From: Schumannella soli
GTDB lineage: Bacteria > Actinomycetota > Actinomycetes > Actinomycetales > Microbacteriaceae
DNA: 64,000 nucleotides
Reading direction: 5' to 3'
Assembly (NCBI RefSeq): GCF_006517435.1
Contig: NZ_VHQG01000001.1
Span: forward strand, 486,206-550,205
Positions 1 through 9,857 of the stretch are shown here, in pieces. Position numbers and translations under genes: made by a program. The notes beneath the pieces were generated by a model. It did not search any database, had not been told where the DNA came from, and saw only the letters and a list, made by a program, of their open reading frames with translations. How positions within the stretch are numbered: position 1 is the first letter of the stretch; each line of letters begins with the position of its first letter.

Positions 1-283
1 CGGACCCGAAGGTCCAGACCGCGCTGTTGAACAGCACCGGTGCGAGCTCCTTGTCGGCGGCGATCTGCGCATAGTTGTCGAGCCCGGTGAACTGCCACCC
101 GGCGTGGCGGCTCGGGTTGACGTCGAAGAAGCTCTCGGCGATGACGAAGACGATGGGGAAGCCGATCACGACGGCGGAGGCCAGGGTGATGGGCGTCAGC
201 ATCAGCCCGGGGGCGAGACGGTCGGCGAGGGGCCGGCGCCGCGTGCCGCGGACGCCGACCCCCCGGAAGGCGATGTCAGCCAT
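1..283 (-). CDS. Sugar ABC transporter permease, MalF-like (truncated by window edge)
   Basis: Only the first 94 codons lie in the window; the gene continues past base 1. The N-terminus is basic, followed by a hydrophobic first membrane segment (about residues 27-50, LMLTPITLASAVVIGFPIVF) and then the WQFTGLDNYAQI stretch typical of MalF/UgpA-type sugar permeases. The ATG at 283 overlaps the last 8 bases of the upstream solute-binding protein gene, which suggests translational coupling. It should form an inner-membrane channel for the sugar delivered by that lipoprotein. The second permease and the ATPase are outside the window. The family call is good; the substrate (a beta-glucoside or glucan oligosaccharide) is inferred from the neighbouring beta-glucosidase. 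Confidence 0.85.
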   Translation of the reverse strand, partial: MADIAFRGVGVRGTRRRPLADRLAPGLMLTPITLASAVVIGFPIVFVIAESFFDVNPSRHAGWQFTGLDNYAQIAADKELAPVLFNSAVWTFGS

Positions 284-1505
284 TGAGCGCTTCGTCAGCC
301 TTCTGAGCCGCCTGCTTCATCGCCTCGGACGGGGTGGACTCGCCCGAAAGACCGGCCGTGACGGCGTTGCCCAGAGCGGTATCGACGTCCGCGGCCCGGG
401 CGACTGTCGGACGCGATCTCGATGCGTCGATGATCTTGCCGAAGGTCGCGACCGTGGGATCGGAGGCGAAGGCCTTCGAGTCGTAGAGCGACTTCTTCGC
501 CGGGACGAACCCGAGCTTCTGCGCCCACTTCGTCTGCACCGCATCCGATCCGAACCACTTCAGGAATGCGGTGGCCTCGCTCTGGTGCTTGCTGTTCTTC
601 AGCACGGAGAGATCCATCCCGCCGAGCACGGAGGCGCTCTTCTTGCCGGCCGGGAGGGGCGCGACTCCGAACTGCTCATCCGTCAGACCGGCGCTCTTGA
701 GCGTGGAGGTCATATAGGGACCGGAGGTGAACATGGCGACGGTGCCGTTCGTGAACGGTCCGCGCACGTCGTCTTCGGTCGCGGAGGCCATTCCCGGAGG
801 CATGGACGTCTTCTGCAGATCGGACCACAGCTGCAGCGCGCTGACGCCCTCGTCGGAGGCGAAGGCGGCCTTGTCGCCCTTCGAGTTCAGCACGTCCGCT
901 CCCGATTGCCACAGCCACGGATAGAACTCGTAAGCTCCCCAGCCGCCAAAGAGGCCGATTCCGTACTTTCCATCGCCGCTGAGCTTCTTCGCGTCGGCCT
1001 TGAGCTCGTCCCAGGTGGTCGGGGGCGCCTCGATGCCCGCGGCCGTGAACATGTCCTTGCGGTAGTAGAGGGCCAGCGTGGATACGTCTTGAGGGAGCCC
1101 GTAGACGTGACCGTCGCGTGTCGCCGCGTCGAGGGTGTTATCGAAGTACGCGGACCGCGAGTCGAGGGCGTCGTCGATCGGTGCGAGGAAACCGCTCGCG
1201 GCGTACTGGGCCACCTTCGGCGGCTCGAGCCGGACGATGTCCGGCCCCTTCCCGGCGCTGATCTGGGTGACGAGCTTGTCGTAGTACGAGGCGTCGTTGT
1301 CGCGAACGAGCTTGATCGTGACGTTCGGATTGTCCTTCTCGTACTCGGCGGCGAGGGTCTTCATCTCGGCCGACTCGCTGTCGGAGAACTGGTTCTGGAA
1401 GGTCAGCTCGACCTTCCCTCCCGCGTCGCCGGAGCTGCCGGAGCATCCGGCGAGGCTGAGGCCGGCCACGGCGACGATGCCGAGCGCGGCGATGATCTTC
1501 TTCAT
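276..1505 (-). CDS. Sugar-binding lipoprotein of an ABC importer (family 1 solute-binding protein)
   Basis: 409 aa. A lipoprotein signal ends in the lipobox L-A-G-C with Cys21, followed by a Ser/Gly-rich linker. The mature part has the family 1 extracellular solute-binding features: LTFQNQFSDSES near the start, GPDIVRLEP, the central YGLPQDVSTLALYYRKDMF block, and a C-terminal helix rich in Ala. It should sit on the outer face of the membrane and hand a sugar to the permease that starts inside its 3' end. It lies 34 bases behind a GH1 beta-glucosidase in the same direction, so the ligand is probably a beta-linked di- or oligosaccharide (inference). The operon probably shares the TetR operator upstream of the glucosidase. 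Confidence 0.9.
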   Translation of the reverse strand: MKKIIAALGIVAVAGLSLAGCSGSSGDAGGKVELTFQNQFSDSESAEMKTLAAEYEKDNPNVTIKLVRDNDASYYDKLVTQISAGKGPDIVRLEPPKVAQYAASGFLAPIDDALDSRSAYFDNTLDAATRDGHVYGLPQDVSTLALYYRKDMFTAAGIEAPPTTWDELKADAKKLSGDGKYGIGLFGGWGAYEFYPWLWQSGADVLNSKGDKAAFASDEGVSALQLWSDLQKTSMPPGMASATEDDVRGPFTNGTVAMFTSGPYMTSTLKSAGLTDEQFGVAPLPAGKKSASVLGGMDLSVLKNSKHQSEATAFLKWFGSDAVQTKWAQKLGFVPAKKSLYDSKAFASDPTVATFGKIIDASRSRPTVARAADVDTALGNAVTAGLSGESTPSEAMKQAAQKADEALNG

Positions 1506-1539
1506 TGAAGTGCTGCTTTCTGTTCGGGTGGTGGGCAGG

Positions 1540-2916
<1,377 letters not shown>

Positions 2917-2965
2917 CGTCGTCCTTCGGGTCGAACTCGGTCGGTCGGCACAGCATGCCACATTT

Positions 2966-2983
2966 ACTTACTGATCAGTAAGT
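2966..2983. promoter_or_regulatory. Perfect 18-bp palindrome, probable TetR operator
   Basis: ACTTACTGATCAGTAAGT reads the same on both strands and lies between the divergent glucosidase operon and the tetR gene. TetR-family repressors commonly bind palindromes of this size beside their own gene. The core TTACTG-N4-GTAAGT recurs at 3709-3724 before the GH30 gene. Confidence 0.75.
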
Positions 2984-3017
2984 CATTTCTTACACCTAGG
3001 ATTGCGGGGGAGGTCGG

Positions 3018-3659
3018 ATGAGCATTCCGGAGTACTGGCCAGCCCCCGCATCGTCGGGCGCAGCCAGAGCACAGCGCCCATCCCGCCGCAGCGGTCAGCG
3101 ACGAGCCGAGATCCTGCGCGCCGCCACCGCCGTGTTCGGCGAGCGTGGATACGCGAACGGTTCGCTCAACGAAATCGCGGAGCGCGTCGGCATGACCCAC
3201 GCCGGCGTGCTGCACCACTTCGGATCGAAAGAGCAGCTGCTCATCGCGGTGCTCGAGTATCGCGACGACGCCGATGTCGCCGAGCTCGAGGGGCATCACG
3301 CACCCCGGGGCGCCGCGCTGCTCGACCACCTCGTCGAAACCGCGCAGAACAACGCGGAACGGCGCGGGATCGTACAGGGATACACCGCCCTCCTGGGCGA
3401 GTCGGTCACCGAGGAGCACCCCGCGCGGCAGTTCTTCACCGATCGGTACACGGGTTTGCGCGACATGGTCACCAGCGCGATCGCCGATGCGACAGGGCGC
3501 TCCGCTGACGACCCGCTCGTGAGCAGCGCTGCGTCGGTCGTCATCGCCACGATGGACGGACTACAGACCCAATGGCTGCTCGATCCGAGCTCGGTCGATA
3601 TGCGCGAGGCGGTGCGGCTCACCGTCGAAGCGCTGGTCGCGCGACTGCGGCAGGCCTGA
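3018..3659 (+). CDS. TetR/AcrR-family transcriptional regulator
   Basis: 213 aa. The ATG at 3018 follows a GGGGGAGG ribosome site. The N-terminal domain is TetR-like: RRAEILRAATAVFGERGYAN, then the helix-turn-helix SLNEIAERVGMTHAGVLHHF (about residues 49-68) and the GSKEQLLIAVL segment. The C-terminal half is a divergent ligand domain with the WLLDP motif often seen in actinobacterial sugar-linked TetR regulators. It is divergent from the beta-glucosidase and upstream of a secreted GH30 enzyme, and matching operator-like sites lie on both sides. It is therefore probably the local repressor of beta-glucan use (inference). The inducer is unknown. Confidence 0.9.
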   Translation: MSIPEYWPAPASSGAARAQRPSRRSGQRRAEILRAATAVFGERGYANGSLNEIAERVGMTHAGVLHHFGSKEQLLIAVLEYRDDADVAELEGHHAPRGAALLDHLVETAQNNAERRGIVQGYTALLGESVTEEHPARQFFTDRYTGLRDMVTSAIADATGRSADDPLVSSAASVVIATMDGLQTQWLLDPSSVDMREAVRLTVEALVARLRQA

Positions 3660-3680
3660 ACCGCGCTCGGTAGACCGCCC

Positions 3681-3712
3681 GTTACCTCGTTACCGTTTCG
3701 TTACTAGGTTAC
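3681..3712 (+). repeat. Four GTTAC direct repeats upstream of the GH30 gene
   Basis: GTTAC occurs at 3681, 3689, 3700 and 3708. The arrangement is two pairs, each GTTAC-N3-GTTAC, with 6 bases between the pairs. The last copy runs into the 3709-3724 operator-like site. It could be a binding array for a second regulator or an accident of promoter composition. Confidence 0.4.
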
Positions 3713-3724
3713 TGGCTTGTAAGT
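3709..3724. promoter_or_regulatory. Second TetR-type operator, in front of the GH30 gene
   Basis: TTACTGGCTTGTAAGT keeps both half-sites of the palindrome at 2966-2983 (TTACTG-N4-GTAAGT); only the four central bases differ. It lies 52 bases before the chosen GH30 start and overlaps a possible -10 (TAATCT at 3724-3729). This suggests the same regulator controls both the intracellular and the secreted glucosidase. Confidence 0.6.
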
Positions 3725-3776
3725 AATCTACGTTGTGGCTCGACGCTACGGGAGCGTCCACTCAATGAGGAGCATC

Positions 3777-6700
3777 ATGAGACATCGGATCGCGCTCGCC
3801 ATCACGGCGATCGCTGCACTCGCCGGCGGAGCACTCGCCGCCGTCGCGCCGCCGCCCAGCGCCGAAGCGGCGCCCTCGGGGGCCACCGTCAATGTCACCG
3901 CCACCAGCCTCGGTGGCGACCGACTCACTTCCAAGGCCGCACTGACTTTCTCGGCCCTCAGCGGTGCGCCCGACATCCGGGTCGACTCCAGCCGGCAGTT
4001 CCAGGCGATCGACGGCTTCGGCGGCACCTTCAACGAGGCCGGCTGGAATACGCTCAACCAGCCGAACGTCAGTGCGACGCAGCGCACCGCCGTTCTCAAC
4101 CAGCTCTTCGCCCCCTCGGGCGCCGGCTTCAGCCTCACCCGGACCCCGATGGGTTCCGACGACTTCGCGATGACCCGGTATACCTACGACGACACGTCCG
4201 GCAACGCGGCGGACCCGTCGCTGGCGAGCTTCTCGATCGCTCACGATCTCAACGCGACCTCCGGTCTCGTGCCCTACATCAAGGCGGCGCAGACCGCCGC
4301 CGGAGGGAACTTCCGGATCATGGCCTCACCGTGGACGGCGCCGGCCTGGATGAAGAACAACAAGTCGTACTTCGGCACGCCGACGTCGACCGGCGACGCT
4401 TCGGTGCCGGCGTCGAACTACTCGGCTTACGCCTCATATTTCGCCAAGTACGTGGCCGCCTACGCAGCCCAGGGCATCCCGATCACCGATGTCTCGGTGC
4501 AGAACGAGCCGGAGAATCCGGCGAACTTCGAAGCCACCCTGTGGAGCGACGCGACGATGGCCGCCTTCGTCGGCGGCAACCTCGGACCGACGTTCGCCGC
4601 CCAGGGGACCGCAGCCCGCATCCGCGTCTACGAGCACAACCAGGACCATTGGTACTACCCGGCCAACATGCTCAACGATCCGGCGGTGAAGAAGTACGCC
4701 GCGGGCGCCAACTTCCACCCCTACGAGTGCGACTTCGGCATCAACTACTGCCTCGACGCCAACCTCGACCTCTTCAACCAGGCCGCACCGGGCTATTCGA
4801 CCTGGATGAGCGAGCACACCGACCTCGGCCAGGCCGAGCCGAGCAACTACATCCGCGACGAGAAATGGAGCCGCGAGATCGTCAAGCAGCTCCAGCACGG
4901 TCAGGGCGGGTACATCTACTGGAACATGGTCCTCAACCAGAACGGCGGACCCGTCGAGTATCCGTCGGCGCCGCAGGAGCCCCTCGTCGAGGTCGACACC
5001 AGCGTGTCCCCCGCGACGGTCTCCTACATGCCGAAGTTCTACGCGCTCGCCCAGTTCTCCAAGTTCGTCCGGCCCGGCGCTCACCGAATCGGCTCCGAGG
5101 GCGGCGTCACGGGCAGCGACCTCGCCCAGACGGCGTTCGAGAACCCGGACGGCAGCCGCGCGCTCGTGATCGTCAACAGCGGCCCCGCGACCAACATCAC
5201 CGTGGGCGAGGGCGCGAACGGATTCAGCGCCGCACTGCAGGCGCACTCCACGACGACCTTCACCTGGAGCGGTGCCGTCGACAGCTACTCGATCGACGCC
5301 GGCTCGACCGGATCGTGGACCGACGTCGCCGGCGAGCACTTCGGCCCGGACGCCTCGGTGACCGGCGGAACCGTCTCCACGGTCGCTGCCAGCGTCGACA
5401 TCGACAACACCGCAGACGATGCTCTCTACCGTTCCACCCGCGACGGCACGTTCTCCTATGCGCTGCCCGTGCCCGGCGGACGGTACCGGGTGCAGCTCCT
5501 GCTCAGTGACAACACCTCGACCGCCGCCGGGCAGCGCGTTTTCAGCGTCAAGGGCGAAGGCGTCACCAAGGTGAGCGGGCTCGACGTCTTCGCGAAGGCG
5601 GGTGGTGGCAAGAAGGCGACCTCGACCTCCTTCGACCTCGCGGTATCCGATGGCGTCCTGAACCTCGCCACCGTCGCGGGCACAGGAACGCCCACGATCG
5701 CCGCGGTTCGCGTCACGCCGATCCCCACGTCAGGCACGCAGCACTCCTCGACCGTGCAGGGCGGAGTACCTGCCGGCTACACGACCGACACCGGCGTGCT
5801 GCCTGGCACGATCTTCGCGCAGGACTACAACGACGGCGGATCCGGAGTGGGGTATTCCATCGCCGCACCCCTCGCGTCGTCGACCGGCTACCGCACCGAT
5901 GAGACCAACCTGGTCGCCACCTCCGACACGACGTACGGCGGAGGGCAGAACATCACCGGCCTCTCAGCCGGCGACAAGCTCAACTACACGGTCGACGTCG
6001 TCGCGGGCGGCAACTACGACATCCACGCTCGCGTCAAGTCGACGACAGGCACGGGAAAGTACCGGCTGCAGCTCGACGGCGTCGACATCGGCGGCGTCAT
6101 CAATGTCGCCAACGCCTCCGGCGCCTGGGTGACAGCCCCGGATTACGGAGTCACCGTCCCCGCAGGCCAGCACACCCTGACCTTCGTGGTCGTCGCCGGC
6201 GGATTCGACCTGCGCTACCTCACGAGCGCACGTGTCAATTCGCTCGCCACGACGAGCGTCATCGAGGCCGAGGACTTCGGACCCGGCGGCGAGGGGGTCG
6301 GCTACCACGACAGCAATGCGGGCAACGGCAACACGACATATGCGGGTGCGCAGTTGCGCGGCTACTACCGCGGCGGCGATGTGGATCTCGAGCCCGCATC
6401 GTTCCAGACCTCGCAGCTGGACAACTACGACGTGGGCAGCACGGCGGACGGCGAGTGGCTGCGCTATGACGTGTATTCGCCGACCACGACCGCATATGAC
6501 ATCACGACACGCGTCGCCAGCGGCTTCAACTCCGGCCGCTTCCAGTTCGCGCTGGACTCGACATCGAACGTCATCAGCCCTGCCATCCTCAATGTGCCCA
6601 ACACGGGAGGTTTCCAGACCTGGATCAGCGAGACGCAGAAGTTGACGATCCCGAGCGGACCGCACCAGCTGTACTTCCTGGTGACGCAGGGCGGATTCAA

Positions 6701-7733
6701 CCTCGACCGGTTCGTGATCTCGCCCTCCGGGCAAGGCTGGGCGAAGACGGTCGGATTCGGATCGTCGTCGGCAGCCGGCCCCGGGATCGATCCGCTGACC
6801 TCACCGAACTCGCGCGGCTTCATCAAGAACGGCTACGCGGGCGCGTCCATCGCCTGCGGTCGCTCGCGCTGGAACCAGATCAACGACCTCGCCGACCGGC
6901 AGGGACTGCGCGATCAGTTCTACGACGCATCCTGCTCTGGCGACATCAGCGGGAGCATCGCGAATGCCACGAACTCCGACGGAACGACCAGTTCGGTCGG
7001 AGATCAGATCGCGGAAGCCTCCGCGGGCTACGCGACCGACCGCCCGGGGAGCGGCGCGCTCGGATCAGGAACGACCGCGGTGACGATCGCGATCGGCGCG
7101 AACGACGTCTACACGTCGACGGACGGCACCTTCGGCAGCTCGATCTACCAGGCCATCGACGCGTGCAGCAAGACCACGGTCTGCGTGGACGGGAGCGGAC
7201 AGCCGACCGCGGTGGTCAACGGGAAGAAGACCGTCCGAGCGGGTGACATCACCGCCGCTGCGATGTCGAGGAACCTGCGTCCGATCGTGGATCAGATCCT
7301 GCTCGCCGCGCCGAACGCGCAGATCCGGTTCATCGGCTACCACGCCGCACTGGGCTCGGGAACCGTGTCGTGCCAGGATCCGTCGTCGACGCCCCAGTGG
7401 GGCTTCAGCAGCGCAGAGACGAGCTATCTGCAGGGGATCATCAACGCGCACAACGATGTCGAGAGCACGGTCATCGCTCAGATCCGCGCCGCCAAGGGCT
7501 TGAGCTCGGCGCAGCTGCAGTTCGTCGACATCCGCACCGAGACAGCCGCGCACAGCATGTGCGCGCCGCTGAACGCACGCTGGGTCGCACATCCGCAGAA
7601 CGGACCGCTCGGGCAGGTCGTCGGAACGACGTCAGCCAGTCCGACACCGGACGGTGAATCGGCCGCCGCGCTGCACCCGAACCTCGCGATGCACGCCGTC
7701 GAGGCAGTGAAGGTGGCAGCGACGCTTCCTTGA
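3777..7733 (+). CDS. Secreted multidomain GH30 glycosidase with CBM domains and C-terminal SGNH hydrolase
   Basis: 1318 aa from the ATG at 3777 (GAGGAG just upstream); starts at 3735 and 3765 are weaker. A Sec signal peptide covers residues 1-35. The GH30 barrel has FQAIDGFGGTFNEAG, the acid/base Glu244 in VQNEPENP and the nucleophile Glu346 in WMSEHTD. GH30 includes endo-beta-1,6-glucanases and glucosylceramidase-like enzymes. A malectin-like sandwich follows (about 500-660), then two CBM6/CBM35-like modules (about 675-825 and 828-985, the second opening VIEAEDFGPGG). The C-terminus (about 990-1318) is an SGNH esterase/lipase domain: GSSSAAGPGI in place of GDS, CGRSRWN, GAND and a final HPN. 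It probably attacks a fungal or plant beta-glucan carrying ester groups. The call on the GH30 class is strong; the substrate is inferred. Confidence 0.88.
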   Translation: MRHRIALAITAIAALAGGALAAVAPPPSAEAAPSGATVNVTATSLGGDRLTSKAALTFSALSGAPDIRVDSSRQFQAIDGFGGTFNEAGWNTLNQPNVSATQRTAVLNQLFAPSGAGFSLTRTPMGSDDFAMTRYTYDDTSGNAADPSLASFSIAHDLNATSGLVPYIKAAQTAAGGNFRIMASPWTAPAWMKNNKSYFGTPTSTGDASVPASNYSAYASYFAKYVAAYAAQGIPITDVSVQNEPENPANFEATLWSDATMAAFVGGNLGPTFAAQGTAARIRVYEHNQDHWYYPANMLNDPAVKKYAAGANFHPYECDFGINYCLDANLDLFNQAAPGYSTWMSEHTDLGQAEPSNYIRDEKWSREIVKQLQHGQGGYIYWNMVLNQNGGPVEYPSAPQEPLVEVDTSVSPATVSYMPKFYALAQFSKFVRPGAHRIGSEGGVTGSDLAQTAFENPDGSRALVIVNSGPATNITVGEGANGFSAALQAHSTTTFTWSGAVDSYSIDAGSTGSWTDVAGEHFGPDASVTGGTVSTVAASVDIDNTADDALYRSTRDGTFSYALPVPGGRYRVQLLLSDNTSTAAGQRVFSVKGEGVTKVSGLDVFAKAGGGKKATSTSFDLAVSDGVLNLATVAGTGTPTIAAVRVTPIPTSGTQHSSTVQGGVPAGYTTDTGVLPGTIFAQDYNDGGSGVGYSIAAPLASSTGYRTDETNLVATSDTTYGGGQNITGLSAGDKLNYTVDVVAGGNYDIHARVKSTTGTGKYRLQLDGVDIGGVINVANASGAWVTAPDYGVTVPAGQHTLTFVVVAGGFDLRYLTSARVNSLATTSVIEAEDFGPGGEGVGYHDSNAGNGNTTYAGAQLRGYYRGGDVDLEPASFQTSQLDNYDVGSTADGEWLRYDVYSPTTTAYDITTRVASGFNSGRFQFALDSTSNVISPAILNVPNTGGFQTWISETQKLTIPSGPHQLYFLVTQGGFNLDRFVISPSGQGWAKTVGFGSSSAAGPGIDPLTSPNSRGFIKNGYAGASIACGRSRWNQINDLADRQGLRDQFYDASCSGDISGSIANATNSDGTTSSVGDQIAEASAGYATDRPGSGALGSGTTAVTIAIGANDVYTSTDGTFGSSIYQAIDACSKTTVCVDGSGQPTAVVNGKKTVRAGDITAAAMSRNLRPIVDQILLAAPNAQIRFIGYHAALGSGTVSCQDPSSTPQWGFSSAETSYLQGIINAHNDVESTVIAQIRAAKGLSSAQLQFVDIRTETAAHSMCAPLNARWVAHPQNGPLGQVVGTTSASPTPDGESAAALHPNLAMHAVEAVKVAATLP

Positions 7734-7748
7734 CACCGGGTGGCCATC

Positions 7749-7787
7749 GACGCGGGCGCCGGATTTTCGCAGTCCGGCGCCCGCGTC
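7749..7787. terminator. Strong bidirectional terminator hairpin
   Basis: A perfect 15-bp inverted repeat (GACGCGGGCGCCGGA at 7749-7763 and its complement at 7773-7787) with a 9-base loop lies 15 bases after the GH30 stop. It can also end transcription arriving on the minus strand from the lipoprotein gene. Confidence 0.85.
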
Positions 7788-7846
7788 TCGTGCCGTGTGG
7801 GGCGCAGTGCCGCTGCTCGACCGTCCGGAGAGAGCCTCACCGACGA

Positions 7847-8092
7847 TCAGGAATCTTCGATGAGGCGCTCACCGAGGTCGATGGCCGCATCGGGGCCGTA
7901 GCCGAGCCGCTGGTAGAACTCGAGAACCCTCTCGTTGTCGGGCTGCACCCGCAGTTGAACCTTCGCGCAGCCGAGCTCCGCGAGCGCAACCGCAGCACAT
8001 TCGGCGAGGCCCTGTCGGCTCAGCACGAGGTCGACGCTGTGCGCAATCCCGACCAGCGAGAGCAGATCACCCTGGGGAAAGTCGCTGGTCAC
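7847..8092 (-). pseudogene. C-terminal fragment of a GNAT acetyltransferase (YpeA-like)
   Basis: 81 codons from a GTG that overlaps the stop of the lipoprotein gene. From about residue 26 onward it matches the end of small GNAT enzymes: RQGLA, ELGCAKVQLRV, then NERVLEFYQRLGYGPD and LGERLIED. The N-terminal half of the fold and most of the acetyl-CoA loop (normally Q/R-x-x-G-x-G) are missing. Typical family members are about 140-150 aa. The sequence upstream belongs to another gene, so this looks like a remnant cut by deletion or rearrangement rather than a working enzyme. Confidence 0.6.
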
Positions 8093-8739
8093 TTGAGCGT
8101 GGCCGTGCCGTGCCCCTCGGGCATGGTGGCGTCATAGTCGGCGAGGGTGAGGAATCCGGTCAGTTCGATCGGCTCGCCCTTGAGGTACTTGAACGGGACT
8201 CCGCGTGAGACGACGTCGCCGGTTGCGAGGAGGTAGGGGCGGGCGGGGTGCTTGTCGTGGTCGACGATCTCGCGGTTGACGCCGAGACGGGTGAAGGCGT
8301 CGTCGTCGAGCAGGCCGGACATGTCTTGGTCCGGGTGGTCCGTGTAGGTGGCGGTGACCTCGGCGACGTTGCCGTCGAGCTCGACGGGTTCGCCGGTATT
8401 GGTGACGACGACGTTGAGCAGCACGAGCTCGTCACCTTCATTCACACCGGTCTTGCCGGCGCCGGGGACGTCGTTCGAGGCGGTGAACGTTCCGGCCTGG
8501 TAGACGTCGACGCGAGCGCCACCGACGTCGAAGCTGGTGAGCTTCGTCCCCGACGCAGTCGCCTTAAGTGCCCACTTCGGCTGCGTTCCCTCGGCTGCTT
8601 TCGCGGCTTTCGACGGCGCCGCGCTAACGCTCTTCTTCGTGCCGGCCGCCCCTCCCCCAGTCGGTGAGCTGCAACCCGTGAGCAGCAGGCCGAGGGCGAT
8701 GGCGATGGCGGGGACGGCAGCGATGGAGCGACGCTTCAT
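8089..8739 (-). CDS. Lipoprotein of unknown function
   Basis: 216 aa. The signal peptide ends in the lipobox L-L-T-G-C (Cys23), followed by a Gly/Ala/Lys/Ser-rich linker. The mature domain (about residues 55-216) has beta-rich segments such as DELVLLNVVVTNTGEPVEL. This resembles the immunoglobulin-like telokin or DUF4352-type domains found in many actinobacterial lipoproteins, but I do not recognise a specific family. It should be tethered to the outer face of the cytoplasmic membrane. The gene stands alone on its strand apart from the truncated GNAT behind it, and the neighbours give no hint of its role. Confidence 0.75.
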   Translation of the reverse strand: MKRRSIAAVPAIAIALGLLLTGCSSPTGGGAAGTKKSVSAAPSKAAKAAEGTQPKWALKATASGTKLTSFDVGGARVDVYQAGTFTASNDVPGAGKTGVNEGDELVLLNVVVTNTGEPVELDGNVAEVTATYTDHPDQDMSGLLDDDAFTRLGVNREIVDHDKHPARPYLLATGDVVSRGVPFKYLKGEPIELTGFLTLADYDATMPEGHGTATLK

Positions 8740-9029
8740 GGAGATCCTGACGGTTCGAGTACTACGGGCACGGGTGCCCTGCTATGCATCGATCTGTGCT
8801 GTCGGACCCCCATCCGGGACGCTATCCATCACCTGCAGCGTTGGCGTGACCCCGTCAGCGCGCTCTCAGCGCGACACAGCCTGCCTCGGGCGCTCTTCGA
8901 TCAGTACCGGCCACTGCCGATATGCCCGTACATTCGCATCTGGGCGAACTGTGCCGAGGGCACGGTCGCGCCCAGACCCGCTCGGAGTGGGATGAAGCGA
9001 CGTAAAGATGGCTGCAATAGCATTCGCGC
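8740..9029. other. Divergent intergenic region, no gene seen
   Basis: This stretch holds the promoters of the lipoprotein (minus) and the IclR gene (plus). A 14-bp palindrome GGGCACGGGTGCCC lies at 8766-8779, close to the lipoprotein start. No RNA gene or clear operator for the IclR protein was found. Confidence 0.4.
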
Positions 9030-9803
9030 GTGGCGAGTAGAGCTGTCGACGGAGCGGGTCTCGACATCCAGGCGGTCTCGCGCGTCGGTCAGATCCTGGG
9101 CCTGTTCGGTCCGGAGACCACGTCGTTGACCGCCGGTGTCGTCGCCGAGCGCCTGGGTCTCAATCGCACCACCGCCTATCGCTACTGCGCTTCGCTCGTC
9201 GCCGCGGGCATTCTCGAGCGCGGCGAGGAACGCGGCTCCTTCGTGCTCGGCGGGCTGCTCCTGCAGCTCGGCATCGAGGCCGTCGCCCGGCGCCGCGTCG
9301 TCACGGTGGCTCCGCCGTTCCTGCGCGAGTTGAGCACCGAGACCGGCGTCACGTCGGTTCTCAGCGTCTGGGGCTCTCGCGGACCCGTGGTCGCGCTCGA
9401 AGAAGAGGATCGATCTCGGGCCGTCGTCGTCTCGGTTCGGCCGGGCACTCAGCTGGACCCGGATTCGGCCCAGATGCGGATCTTCCTCGCATTCCACACG
9501 GATGAGTCGGCTGTGCGGCGAGTGCTGGAGGACGTCGATCCCGCTCTGCGTCGCCGCCTCGAGGCCGACGCCTATGACCTGCGCCGTACCGGCTGGTGCA
9601 TCGCGACCCTGCCCGACGGGTTCACGGTGGCCGCCGCCCCCGTGTTCGACGGACAGGGTCTGAGCGCCAGCATGGCGGTGCTCGCCGGCGATGACCTCAT
9701 CGACCCGACATCGCGCGATCGCATCGTCGCCGCGTTGCGTGCGACAGCGTCGTCGCTGAGCGATGCACTGGGCGCGCGAGCCGACGCCCCGGCGACGATC
9801 TGA
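9030..9803 (+). CDS. IclR-family transcriptional regulator (first of two)
   Basis: 257 aa from a GTG. The N-terminal winged helix runs VSRVGQILGLFGPETTSL, then VAERLGLNRTTAYRYCASL (about residues 37-55). The C-terminal half is the IclR effector domain (VAPPFLRELSTETGVTSVL, then DEEDRS-like and AAAPVFDGQGL segments). IclR proteins control catabolic operons, usually by sensing a pathway metabolite. It is convergent with the aldehyde dehydrogenase at the edge of the large catabolic island. It resembles the IclR at 16732-17526 in many positions, so the two look like paralogues. Which promoter it acts on is not visible. Confidence 0.9.
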   Translation: MASRAVDGAGLDIQAVSRVGQILGLFGPETTSLTAGVVAERLGLNRTTAYRYCASLVAAGILERGEERGSFVLGGLLLQLGIEAVARRRVVTVAPPFLRELSTETGVTSVLSVWGSRGPVVALEEEDRSRAVVVSVRPGTQLDPDSAQMRIFLAFHTDESAVRRVLEDVDPALRRRLEADAYDLRRTGWCIATLPDGFTVAAAPVFDGQGLSASMAVLAGDDLIDPTSRDRIVAALRATASSLSDALGARADAPATI

Positions 9804-9857
9804 CGCAGACGGCCGCACGGCGGCGGGACCGCGGCGAAGCCGCGCCGGAGCGCGCGG

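Noticed and set aside
6780-7733. Inactive SGNH domain because the GDS motif is missing
   Set aside because: GSS-AAGPG is a known variant of the serine block in actinobacterial SGNH esterases, and the GAND and HPN blocks are present, so activity is plausible.
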